From Ktedonobacteraceae bacterium (GTDB taxonomy: Bacteria; Chloroflexota; Ktedonobacteria; Ktedonobacterales; Ktedonobacteraceae), in contig JAFMRP010000195.1 in assembly GCA_017354095.1 (NCBI GenBank), forward strand, positions 1 through 7,919: a stretch of 7,919 nucleotides of DNA, read 5' to 3'. Positions 1-6,581 of this stretch are shown here, piece by piece (the stretch's first letter is position 1; each line of letters opens with the position of its first letter). The position numbers and the translations under genes were made by a program. The notes below the pieces were generated by a model, which saw only the letters and a program-made list of their open reading frames with translations, searched no databases and was not told the origin of the DNA.

Positions 1-783
1 GCCGTCTTGCTCCACTTTGACGTAGGGCAGGTCGGGGTGAACGGCGGCAGCTACGTTTGCGGCCAGCGTCCAGGGGGTCGTTGTCCAGGCGAGCAGGTAT
101 TCACCCGGGCGATCGGCCAGCGGGAAACGGACATACAGGCTGAGATGGGTTATCTCTTTGTAGCCCTCGGCTTCGATCTCCATATTCGAGAGGCCGGTAG
201 CGCAGCGCGGGCACCAGGGCATCACGTCGTGGCCCTTATAGATCAAGCCGCGCTCGTAGCAACGCTTGAGGAAGGACCAGATGGTATAGTTGTTCTCGTC
301 CGAGAGTGTGTAGTAGTCGTTGCCCCAGTCCATCCAGTAGCCCAGGCGGATAGATTGCTCTGTCTGGCGCCTGGCGTAGGTGAAGACACGCTCCTTGCAG
401 CGCTCGACAAATTCGGCGATGCCGTATTGCTCGATATCGAGCTTACTTTGCAGGCCTAGTTCCTGCTCTACATTGACCTCGACCCACAGTCCCTGGCAGT
501 CGAAGCCATTCTGATAGCGCTGCTTATAGCCGCGCATGGTTTTGTAGCGCTGGTACAGGTCTTTGTAGGTGCGGCCCCAGGCGTGATGCACGCCCATCGG
601 ATTGTTGGCGGTGATGGGGCCGTCAAGGAACGAGAACTGCTCCTGGCTGTGCTCGTTGCGTTTCAGATAGAGCTGAAGCACATGGTTTTCATCCCACCAT
701 TGCTGAATTGCGCGTTCCAGTGCGGGGTAGTCCACGCGATCTGCCGCTGTTGCGGGCTGGAATACGCTTGATTGAACTGACAC
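1..783 (-). CDS. ileS: Isoleucyl-tRNA synthetase, N-terminal part (cut by window edge)
   Basis: Class I aminoacyl-tRNA synthetase that charges tRNA-Ile in the cytoplasm. Only the first 261 residues are present; the frame is open to base 1. Visible in order: a Rossmann-fold start with FLDGPITANNP (residues 52-62), a HIGH-type signature in the form GVHH (64-67), NGFDCQGLWVE (about 92-102), where most IleS proteins have a W-D-x-H-G-L-P pattern, a CPRC pair (191-194) that could bind zinc, and WTTTPWTLAANVA (about 233-245), the usual entry to the CP1 editing domain. The chosen start is GTG at 783-781, with AGGAGG 7 nt upstream (791-796 on the plus strand). An in-frame ATG at 810 would put that AGGAGG inside the gene and is less likely. 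The gene follows alaX by 83 bp in the same direction and probably shares its T-box-controlled transcript. The family call is secure; the substrate is inferred from the whole-protein pattern and not from the divergent signatures. Confidence 0.93.
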   Translation of the reverse strand, partial: MSVQSSVFQPATAADRVDYPALERAIQQWWDENHVLQLYLKRNEHSQEQFSFLDGPITANNPMGVHHAWGRTYKDLYQRYKTMRGYKQRYQNGFDCQGLWVEVNVEQELGLQSKLDIEQYGIAEFVERCKERVFTYARRQTEQSIRLGYWMDWGNDYYTLSDENNYTIWSFLKRCYERGLIYKGHDVMPWCPRCATGLSNMEIEAEGYKEITHLSLYVRFPLADRPGEYLLAWTTTPWTLAANVAAAVHPDLPYVKVEQDG

Positions 784-828
784 GTCGTTGCCTCCTCTGC
801 GTCCACACATATTTTCGGGTGGTCTACG

Positions 829-857
829 ATTATAACGTGCATTGCCTGGAATAAAAA
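829..857 (-). promoter_or_regulatory. Possible secondary promoter for ileS
   Basis: On the minus strand the alaX-ileS gap holds a perfect TATAAT (834 down to 829). The hexamer 17 bp upstream is TTTTTA (857-852), matching only 3 of 6 bases of TTGACA. A start near 822 would give ileS a leader of about 40 nt that bypasses the T-box. The -10 is good and the -35 is poor, so this is a candidate only. Confidence 0.3.
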
Positions 858-870
858 CAGGATACGTTAT
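832..870. repeat. Nested inverted repeat over the alaX stop codon
   Basis: ATAACGT (832-838) is mirrored by ACGTTAT (864-870), and inside it CCTG (845-848) is mirrored by CAGG (858-861). The outer right arm covers the alaX stop codon (867-869), and the outer left arm overlaps the candidate ileS -10 hexamer. There is no T-run after the stem in the minus direction, so it does not look like a simple intrinsic terminator. It may be an mRNA processing or stability element, or chance. Confidence 0.4.
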
Positions 871-1583
871 TTATCTACTAGCATGATCTCCAGACGTTTG
901 TTAATTCTTCCCTTATTCTCGGTGCGGGTGATTTTGATCCCACCAACCTCGCGGGTATGATTGACGTGGGTGCCTCCGTCGGCCTGCAGGTCGAGACCCA
1001 CAATTTCTACGATGCGTACCTCCTCGATGTGGGGAGGCAGGAGATTAATTTTTGTGCGTATCAGATCGGGAATCTCGAAGGCCTTTTCGCGTGGCAGCGT
1101 ATAGACCTTAATGGGATAGTCAGCTTCGACAGCCTCATTAATTTTTTGCTCAATATAGGCGATGCGTTCTTTATCGAGGTTTTCCATTGTGAAATCCATG
1201 CGTGCCCGATCAGGATACATCTGGTTACCGGTGACCTGCACGCCAAATTCTTTCCAGATAACGCCACAGAGAATGTGCAGGGCTGTATGCGTGCGCATCA
1301 TGCGATAGCGAAAGTCCCAGTCGATGGTGCCGACGACCTCTGTGCCAACCGCTGGTGGTGGGCAGTCGATGGTATGCCAGACAACATCGTCGCGCTTATG
1401 GAGGGCATGCACATTGGCTTGCCAGTTCTCCCACGAGATCGTGCCGCGATCTGCCATTTGTCCACCGCCACCAGGGTAGAAGACTGTGGCATCGAGCGCG
1501 ATTTCGTCGCCTTCGACAGCAACCACTCTGGCGGTGCATTCATACGTAAAACTGTTGGTGTGGTAGAGTAGCTTCGTATTCAT
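867..1583 (-). CDS. alaX: AlaX-type alanyl-tRNA editing hydrolase
   Basis: Free-standing relative of the AlaRS editing domain; the family hydrolyses Ser- or Gly-tRNA-Ala in trans in the cytoplasm. The 238-residue protein has an N-terminal beta-rich part ending in FYPGGGGQMADRG (residues 35-47), then the zinc-site motif HTALH (99-103, HxxxH), and ADGGTHVNHT (201-210), where the second zinc motif lies. At the place of the CxxxH cysteine there is Asp202 (D-G-G-T-H206); I recall this variant in other AlaX proteins. The length suits the mid-size AlaX class and there is no C-terminal extension. Start chosen: ATG at 1583-1581, after GGAAGG about 8 nt upstream. The longer frame starting at 1643 would translate through the T-box terminator stem and adds 20 non-homologous residues. 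It is first in the unit alaX-ileS, directly behind a T-box leader. Family assignment is firm; the exact tRNA specificity is not shown by sequence. Confidence 0.92.
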   Translation of the reverse strand: MNTKLLYHTNSFTYECTARVVAVEGDEIALDATVFYPGGGGQMADRGTISWENWQANVHALHKRDDVVWHTIDCPPPAVGTEVVGTIDWDFRYRMMRTHTALHILCGVIWKEFGVQVTGNQMYPDRARMDFTMENLDKERIAYIEQKINEAVEADYPIKVYTLPREKAFEIPDLIRTKINLLPPHIEEVRIVEIVGLDLQADGGTHVNHTREVGGIKITRTENKGRINKRLEIMLVDK

Positions 1584-1621
1584 TAAGCAAACCTTCCCAA
1601 ATGCAGTGCTAGCAAAGATTC

Positions 1622-1660
1622 CAAAAATAAACCTCTCATCCACCTGCGGGACGAGAGGTT
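1622..1660 (-). terminator. Intrinsic terminator of the T-box leader
   Basis: Read leftward, AACCTCTC (1660-1653) and GAGAGGTT (1637-1630) form an 8-bp stem with a 15-nt loop, followed by a U-rich tract, TTTATTTTTGG. The 5' arm and loop (CGTCCC, 1653-1648) also pair with the T-box sequence, giving the mutually exclusive terminator and antiterminator expected of this riboswitch class. It lies about 40 nt before the alaX start. Confidence 0.9.
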
Positions 1661-1836
1661 CTCTCGCGGTACCACCCTCATTAGCCGGCCTATCTCTTTA
1701 AGAGGCAGAGGCCAGACTCACTCATTGTATTTTCCATGTGTAGTCGCGATTGGGGCAGTTTGTCCCTGAATTTGGCTTGTCAGGCGTGTTAAAGCTAGGA
1801 TACGCTATTTAGGACATTGCCCCCGTGATATACGGG
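1622..1836 (-). promoter_or_regulatory. T-box riboswitch leader of alaX-ileS
   Basis: The minus strand carries the exact T-box consensus AGGGTGGTACCGCG (1678-1665). T-box leaders bind uncharged tRNA: the specifier pairs with the anticodon and the UGGN bulge with the tRNA NCCA end. Here UGGU would pair with an A-discriminator end (ACCA), which fits tRNA-Ala or tRNA-Ile. The antiterminator forms from GGG and GCG of this box with CGTCCC (1653-1648), in competition with the terminator stem. Just upstream is a stem GGCCT/AGGCC with inner CTCT/AGAG (1713-1687), in the Stem III position. Further 5' lies a compact fold closed by GGGGCA/TGCCCC (1823-1818 with 1757-1752) and GTCC/GGAC, with two small hairpins inside. 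I could not find classical Stem I motifs or assign the specifier codon. The 5' end is approximate, and no good promoter was found upstream (best: TATCAT at 1888-1883 without a -35). Confidence 0.9.
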
Positions 1837-1979
1837 CCACGAAGTCACTGGATGTAATGCGAGCTACAGTATGGCAACCTTCATGATAACGGGAAGGGAC
1901 CGGCCAGGCCTACTAACTATAACAGGTTGTATGATTTCGGCTGGCTGCTCAGGAGAGATTTTCCGCGTGCCGCCTGTGC

Positions 1980-1992
1980 CCGGTTACACCGG
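1980..1992. repeat. Short palindrome CCGGT-TAC-ACCGG
   Basis: A perfect 5-bp inverted repeat with a 3-bp centre, followed at once by CCCCGGGC, which can pair with GCCCGG at its left edge. It lies in the divergent intergenic region. It could be an operator or a small hairpin, but a short GC-rich palindrome can also arise by chance. Confidence 0.35.
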
Positions 1993-2092
1993 CCCCGGGC
2001 TCTCTGAAACTGGGTTGGCCGCATACTCGCTCCGTCATTGCCATGTTGTGGTATAGCATTGTGGTGTAGTTGGATTCTGGTGATGTTGTTGG

Positions 2093-2112
2093 AAAGCGCG
2101 ACAAAAGCGCGA
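2093..2112. repeat. Tandem AAAGCGCGA repeat upstream of sucA
   Basis: AAAGCGCGA occurs at 2093-2101 and again at 2104-2112, an 11-bp period close to one helical turn, so both copies face the same side of the DNA. It lies about 170 bp before the sucA start in the region expected to hold its promoter. This spacing is typical of tandem regulator half-sites; no regulator can be named. Confidence 0.45.
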
Positions 2113-2283
2113 TTTCGTTCGTTGTAGCATCTAACTGATGGGCTATTGTGGCAACCCAACTACTGTACAAGCATGATACCATAGTGGGTGGTAGAAAACA
2201 ATAGCAGGATTTCAGACACAGGGCGCCAGTCTCAAGGTTGAGAATGCTCCTCTGGCTCTCGTGTCGATGTAAAAGGGATGTAC

Positions 2284-5115
2284 ATGTACAATCTAGAAGC
2301 TTTTTATGGACCGAATGCAGGGTATGTGTTGGAGTTGTATGAACGCTATCTGCAGGATCCAGCCCTGGTTGATGAGGGGACACGAGCATTCTTCGCATCC
2401 TGGTCGCCAGGTGCTGTGGAGACCGTGGCTCTTCGAGATCGTCAGCATGTAGCGGCTCCCCCTGCGCAGGTCGAGCAATCATCTGTGACCCACGTGGTTG
2501 CGGCGTCCGCGCTCGCACATGCCATTCGCGAACGGGGGCACCTGGGCGCCCAACTGGACCCTCTGGGTAGCGAGCCAATTGGTGACCCGGCGCTGCTACC
2601 GGAGACCCATGGGATTAGCGAGGCAGACCTGGCACAGTTGCCGCCATATGTTGTAGGAGGGCACGCCTCTGAGCACGTCAATAATGCATTAGAAGCAATC
2701 AAAGCTCTAAAAGCTATGTATTCTGGAACGATTAGCTATGAATTTGATCAAGTAAAAAGTTCTGATGAGCGTCAATGGCTGCGTGATGCGGTAGGGTTGA
2801 ATCTCTATCATCGCGAGCCAGGTACCGCTGAAATGCGTAAATTATTAAAACGCTTAACACAGGTCGAAGTTTTCGAGCGCTATTTGCACCAGACGTTTGT
2901 GGGGCAGAAGCGTTTTTCTATTGAAGGGACTGATGTCCTGGTGCCTATGCTGGATGAGGTGATTCAGGGGGCATTGGATTCCGAGACCAAAGAAGTCGTG
3001 ATTGGCATGGCGCATCGTGGGCGTTTGAATATTCTGACGCATGTGCTGGGCAAGCCTTATGCAGCTGTCCTGGCTGAGTTCTCGCATGCCAGGCATGAAG
3101 AGGGTATGCCACTAACCGATAGCTTTGGTTATGGTTGGACTGGAGACGTCAAGTATCATCTGGGGGCTGAACATGTGCTTGGCGAGGGCGCCGATGTCGA
3201 GCTAAAGATTGTGCTGGCTCCCAATCCCAGTCACCTGGAGTTTGTCAATCCGGTGATTACTGGTATGGCTCGTTCCTCGCAGGAAATACGCTCTGTCGCA
3301 GGAGCGCCTTTACAGGATGTCGATCACACATTGCCTATCCTCATTCACGGAGATGCTGCTTTCCCTGGAGAGGGTGTGGTTTCGGAAACCTTGAACCTGT
3401 GGCATCTGAAGGGTTACTGGGTTGGCGGAACTGTGCATATCATTGTCAATAACCAGCTTGGCTTTACCACCGAACCGCGTGATAGCCGCTCAACGCACTT
3501 TGCCAGTGATCTGGCGAAAGGGTTTGGTATCCCTGTTATTCACGTGAATGCCGATGATCCCCATGCATGTTTGACGGCGGTGCGTATCGCGCATGCGTAT
3601 CGCGACGAGTTTCATAAAGATATTCTGATCGACCTTGTTGGTTACCGGCGCTGGGGGCATAATGAGGGTGACGAGCCAGCCTATACGCAGCCGCAGATGT
3701 ACGAGGTGATTCGCTCTCATCCCACTGTGCGAGAGATCTACGCGCGATTGCTTGTGCAGCAAGGGGTGCTGACGCAAGATGAGCCCGACGCAATGGTTAA
3801 AGAGGCGTTCACGGTGTTGGAACAGGCCAGGCAAGAGGCTGATAGCGGGGCTTACTCCACGCAGGAGGAGGAGCTGAACGGCCAGAGTGGTGATCAGGAT
3901 AGTGTGATAGACGCGCCTGTTGTGCCTGCCGAGCAATTGAAGGCCTATAATGAGGAGTTATTGAGCTGGCCGAAGAATTTTTCGCCTAATCCTAAGCTGG
4001 CGCGTATCTTACAGCGGAGGAAGAGCGCTCTAGAGCAGCCTGAACGTGGCATCGATTGGGGGCATGCCGAGGCGCTGGCATTCGCCTCAATTCTGGCCGA
4101 TGGTGTGCCGATTCGTTTGACGGGTCAGGACGCGGAGCGCGGTACGTTCAATCATCGTCATGCAGTGCTGCACAGCCAGGATCATGGAGAGGTATATATT
4201 CCACTACAGCGTCTGACGGATGCGCGTGCATCTTTCTCTGTTTACAACAGCCCCTTGACTGAGACCGGTGCATTGGGCTTTGAGTACGGTTATAGTGTTC
4301 GGGCGCCCGAGGCGCTGGTGTTGTGGGAGGCTCAATACGGAGATTTTGCCAATGTCGCCCAGGTGGTTATTGACCAGTTCATCTCTTCGGGACGAGCCAA
4401 GTGGCGTCAAGATTCGGCGCTGGTCATGCTCTTACCGCATGGGTATGAGGGGAATGGACCGGAGCACTCGAGTGCGCGCCTGGAGCGTTATCTGCAATTA
4501 GCGGCTCAGGATAACTGGCAAGTTGCCAATTGCTCGAATGCGGCACAGTACTTTCACCTGCTGCGCCGGCAGGCTCATATGCTGGGGCAGCAGCCTCGTC
4601 CACTGGTGCTTATGTCGCCGAAGAGCCTGCTGCGCAATCCGCTGGCGGCGTCAGACCTGCGTGACCTGGCTGAAGGGACCTTTCATAGTGTGCTAGACGA
4701 CCCGCACGCGCGCAGCCATCCAGAGCGCGTCAGGCGCGTGGTTCTCTGCACAGGCAAGATGGCGATCGATCTACTGGCCAATCAGCAGAAGGCACCAAAT
4801 GAGGATATCGCCATCGTGCGTGTCGAAATGCTCTATCCGTTCCCGGCAGGAGCAATCAGAGCGGTTCTGTCTGGTTATTCCCAGGCGCGAGAGGTGATCT
4901 GGGTACAGGAGGAGCCGCGCAACATGGGGGCGTGGGGATATATGTTCCCGCGCTTGTGGAAGCTGCTTGATAAGAGTATGAAACTCGATGTCATTTCGCG
5001 CCCGGATCGCTCAAGCCCCGCGACGGGCTTCTGGGATGTTTTTGTGGCGGAGCAGGAGCAGATTATCGCTCAGACTACTGCATTACCGGTGCAATCCGGT
5101 CGTGAGCGCCGCTAA
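2284..5115 (+). CDS. sucA: 2-oxoglutarate dehydrogenase E1 component
   Basis: Thiamine-diphosphate-dependent E1o: decarboxylates 2-oxoglutarate and reductively succinylates the lipoyl arm of E2 in the TCA cycle. With 943 residues it is close to the usual length (about 930). In order: the short E1o N-terminal segment (FYGPNAGYVLELYERYLQDP, residues 7-26), an acidic/Ala linker, FVGQKRFSIEG (205-215), MAHRGRLN (242-249), NPSHLEFVNP (314-323), the ThDP/Mg motif GDAAF...NNQLGF (356-394), GHNEGDEPAYTQP (458-470), then the transketolase-like half with GQDAERGTFNHRHAV (614-628), YEGNGPEHSS (721-730) and the C-terminal VQEEPRNMGAW (874-884). The Q of the common GQG and YEGQGPEHSS motifs is E and N here. 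Start: two ATGs lie at 2278 and 2284. The AAAGGG at 2272-2277 touches the first but sits 6 nt before the second, so I use 2284. sucB follows after 140 bp in the same direction. Confidence 0.97.
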   Translation: MYNLEAFYGPNAGYVLELYERYLQDPALVDEGTRAFFASWSPGAVETVALRDRQHVAAPPAQVEQSSVTHVVAASALAHAIRERGHLGAQLDPLGSEPIGDPALLPETHGISEADLAQLPPYVVGGHASEHVNNALEAIKALKAMYSGTISYEFDQVKSSDERQWLRDAVGLNLYHREPGTAEMRKLLKRLTQVEVFERYLHQTFVGQKRFSIEGTDVLVPMLDEVIQGALDSETKEVVIGMAHRGRLNILTHVLGKPYAAVLAEFSHARHEEGMPLTDSFGYGWTGDVKYHLGAEHVLGEGADVELKIVLAPNPSHLEFVNPVITGMARSSQEIRSVAGAPLQDVDHTLPILIHGDAAFPGEGVVSETLNLWHLKGYWVGGTVHIIVNNQLGFTTEPRDSRSTHFASDLAKGFGIPVIHVNADDPHACLTAVRIAHAYRDEFHKDILIDLVGYRRWGHNEGDEPAYTQPQMYEVIRSHPTVREIYARLLVQQGVLTQDEPDAMVKEAFTVLEQARQEADSGAYSTQEEELNGQSGDQDSVIDAPVVPAEQLKAYNEELLSWPKNFSPNPKLARILQRRKSALEQPERGIDWGHAEALAFASILADGVPIRLTGQDAERGTFNHRHAVLHSQDHGEVYIPLQRLTDARASFSVYNSPLTETGALGFEYGYSVRAPEALVLWEAQYGDFANVAQVVIDQFISSGRAKWRQDSALVMLLPHGYEGNGPEHSSARLERYLQLAAQDNWQVANCSNAAQYFHLLRRQAHMLGQQPRPLVLMSPKSLLRNPLAASDLRDLAEGTFHSVLDDPHARSHPERVRRVVLCTGKMAIDLLANQQKAPNEDIAIVRVEMLYPFPAGAIRAVLSGYSQAREVIWVQEEPRNMGAWGYMFPRLWKLLDKSMKLDVISRPDRSSPATGFWDVFVAEQEQIIAQTTALPVQSGRERR

Positions 5116-5185
5116 CGCTTCAAGAGGCGCCCCGCATAAGAGTTTTAACGATACTAAACGAAAAGGGCTGTTTAGGAGTTGTCGG

Positions 5186-5226
5186 CTTGGAGCACAAGGC
5201 GGACGAAGAACGTTTTGTGCTCCAAG
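5186..5226 (+). repeat. Long intercistronic hairpin between sucA and sucB
   Basis: CTTGGAGCACAA (5186-5197) is a perfect 12-bp inverted repeat of TTGTGCTCCAAG (5215-5226). The stem can grow inward by two G-U and two G-C pairs, leaving a 9-nt loop (5202-5210). No T-run follows, so it is not a standard intrinsic terminator. It ends 19 nt before the sucB GGAGG, so in the mRNA it could protect an end, set the sucA:sucB ratio or be cut by an RNase. As DNA it could equally be a binding site. Confidence 0.8.
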
Positions 5227-5255
5227 GTAGCAGCTTGGATCAGCCGGAGGAAAAT

Positions 5256-6527
5256 ATGTCCGCAGAAATTCGCGTTCCAACATTGGGAGAATCGATAGTT
5301 GACGCTACCATTGCGTCGTGGTTAAAGCACGAGGGTGATGCTGTGCAGCAAGGTGAGGCCCTTGTTGAGTTAGAGACTGATAAAGTCAATGTTGAGGTCA
5401 ATGCCGAGCAATCGGGTATTTTGCAGAAGATAGTGAAGCAGGCTGGTGATACAGTCGCTGTGGGTGATGTGATTGGTATGTTAGGTGAGGCTGGAGCGGT
5501 CCCGGCGGGTGCTAACATGACGCAGCCAGCAGTGCAGCAGCCTTCGGTGCAACTGCAGTCGGCGAATCAGGCACAGCCAGCAGCGCAGCCGCAGCTAGAG
5601 ACGCAGCGACCGCCTTCGCCGCTGGCTCGCCGCATCGCGGCCGAGCATAATGTTGACATCTCCCAGGTCAGGGGGTCCAGCCCTCATGGGCGTGTGACCA
5701 GAGATGATGTGATCCATTATCTGGAGCAGGGTCTACAGCCGCCTGCGCAGGTGGTTGTGCCGCCAGTGGCGCAGGTAGCTCCCGTGGCGCCATCCCTTAT
5801 GGCAGCTCCAGCCCTGGTACAGGAGGGAAGGCGTGAAGAGCGCGTTCGTATGTCGCGTCGTCGCCAGACCATCGCGCAGCGCCTCGTTGAAGCGCAGCAG
5901 ACCGCGGCTATGCTTACCACCTTCAACGAAATTGACATGAGTGCGGTCATCAATCTGCGCAGCCGGCGCAAGGAGTCCTTCAAAGAGCGCTATGGTATTT
6001 CGCTAGGATTTATGTCCTTTTTCTCCAAAGCGGTAGTTGGAGCACTCAAAGCTTTCCCACATCTGAATGCGGAGATTCAGGGCAATGAGATGGTGATCAA
6101 GCACTATTATGATATTGGTATTGCTGTAGGTACTGATGAGGGATTAGTTGTGCCGGTGGTCCGCGACGCGGATCGCAAAAGTTTTGCCGAGATCGAGCGC
6201 GAAATTGCCGACCTTGCTAAACGTGCGCGTTCCAATGCTCTGACTCTTACCGAGTTGCAGGGTGGTACATTTACCATTACCAACGGCGGAATCTATGGTT
6301 CGTTGCTCTCGACGCCCATTCTCAATGCGCCGCAGGTAGGTATCCTGGGCATGCATAACATTGTGCAGCGGCCAGTTGTGGTGAACGGACAGATAGAGAT
6401 TCGCCCTATGATGTACGTGGCTCTTTCGTATGACCATCGCATCGTAGACGGCAGCGAGTCGGTGCGATTTCTGGTGAAAGTCAAAGAAATGGTCGAGGAT
6501 CCCGAAACGCTTTTGCTGGAAGGCTAG
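5256..6527 (+). CDS. sucB: Dihydrolipoamide succinyltransferase (E2o)
   Basis: E2 core of the 2-oxoglutarate dehydrogenase complex: moves the succinyl group from lipoyl-lysine to CoA. The 423-residue protein shows a lipoyl domain (2-77) with ETDKVNVEV and the lipoylated Lys43, a Gln/Ala/Pro-rich swinging linker (84-117), a peripheral subunit-binding domain (118-158: PSPLARRIAAEHNVDISQVRG then GRVTRDDV), a second Pro/Val-rich linker (160-190), and the acyltransferase domain (about 198-423) ending in YDHRIVDG with catalytic His394 and Asp398. The position after HxxxDG is Ser where Arg or Lys is common. Its length is near the roughly 405 of well-known SucB. Start ATG 5256 has GGAGG 5 nt upstream and gives a clean lipoyl N-terminus; a longer frame from TTG 5187 starts inside the hairpin and is rejected. 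Two TAG stops lie in tandem. It belongs with sucA, and the E3 gene must be elsewhere. The YDH/DG pattern with its sucA neighbour favours E2o over pyruvate-type E2. Confidence 0.95.
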   Translation: MSAEIRVPTLGESIVDATIASWLKHEGDAVQQGEALVELETDKVNVEVNAEQSGILQKIVKQAGDTVAVGDVIGMLGEAGAVPAGANMTQPAVQQPSVQLQSANQAQPAAQPQLETQRPPSPLARRIAAEHNVDISQVRGSSPHGRVTRDDVIHYLEQGLQPPAQVVVPPVAQVAPVAPSLMAAPALVQEGRREERVRMSRRRQTIAQRLVEAQQTAAMLTTFNEIDMSAVINLRSRRKESFKERYGISLGFMSFFSKAVVGALKAFPHLNAEIQGNEMVIKHYYDIGIAVGTDEGLVVPVVRDADRKSFAEIEREIADLAKRARSNALTLTELQGGTFTITNGGIYGSLLSTPILNAPQVGILGMHNIVQRPVVVNGQIEIRPMMYVALSYDHRIVDGSESVRFLVKVKEMVEDPETLLLEG

Positions 6528-6538
6528 TAGGCGTTTTT
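6505..6538 (+). terminator. Weak possible terminator after sucB
   Basis: AAACGC (6505-6510) can pair with GCGTTT (6531-6536), the latter running into TTTTT (6534-6538). The loop is 20 nt and spans the tandem stop codons. The stem is short and half A-T, so termination would be inefficient at best; no better candidate lies between sucB and the next promoter. Confidence 0.25.
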
Positions 6539-6546
6539 GATATCTC

Positions 6547-6575
6547 TCGACAGAGGGCGTTTAGATTTGTATAAT
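6547..6575 (+). promoter_or_regulatory. Sigma70-like promoter for the kinase gene
   Basis: TCGACA (6547-6552, 5 of 6 matches to TTGACA), a 17-bp spacer, and a perfect TATAAT (6570-6575). Predicted start near 6582. It is the best promoter in the window and lies only 20 bp after the sucB stop, giving the kinase gene its own transcript with a leader of about 200 nt. Confidence 0.7.
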
Positions 6576-6581
6576 CAGGAG

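Larger units (their letters stand above)
1837..2283. other. Divergent intergenic region between alaX leader and sucA
   Basis: About 450 bp separate the two transcription units. Short open frames here (for example 1871-2056 plus, 1917-2159 minus) lack a Shine-Dalgarno sequence or recognisable protein content, and I regard them as non-coding. It must contain the promoters of both units, but I find no hexamer pair close to consensus. The best plus-strand pair, TTGTAG-16 bp-TATTGT near 2120-2150, is weak. Two repeats in it are listed separately. A stretch of pure regulatory DNA is the simplest reading. Confidence 0.6.

Noticed and set aside
7..459. 150-codon plus-strand frame at the left edge
   Set aside because: It lies antisense to ileS, which reads through the same bases with clear synthetase motifs.
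859..873. 15-bp match (one mismatch) with 1798-1812, flanking alaX on both sides
   Set aside because: A rough count gives about one such pair by chance in a window this size, and the two copies lie in unlike contexts (stop codon versus T-box leader).
957..1571. 204-codon open frame on the plus strand opposite alaX
   Set aside because: It is the shadow of a clear AlaX gene; no Shine-Dalgarno or recognisable motif.
1584..1643. Upstream start for alaX giving 258 residues
   Set aside because: The extra codons run through the T-box terminator stem and add a non-family N-terminus; ATG at 1583 fits the family start.
1871..2056. Small plus-strand frame in the divergent intergenic region
   Set aside because: No ribosome site, no recognisable protein content, and it overlaps probable regulatory DNA.
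5187..5255. N-terminal extension of SucB from TTG 5187
   Set aside because: It begins inside the hairpin stem without a ribosome site, while ATG 5256 has GGAGG 5 nt upstream and opens directly on the lipoyl domain.
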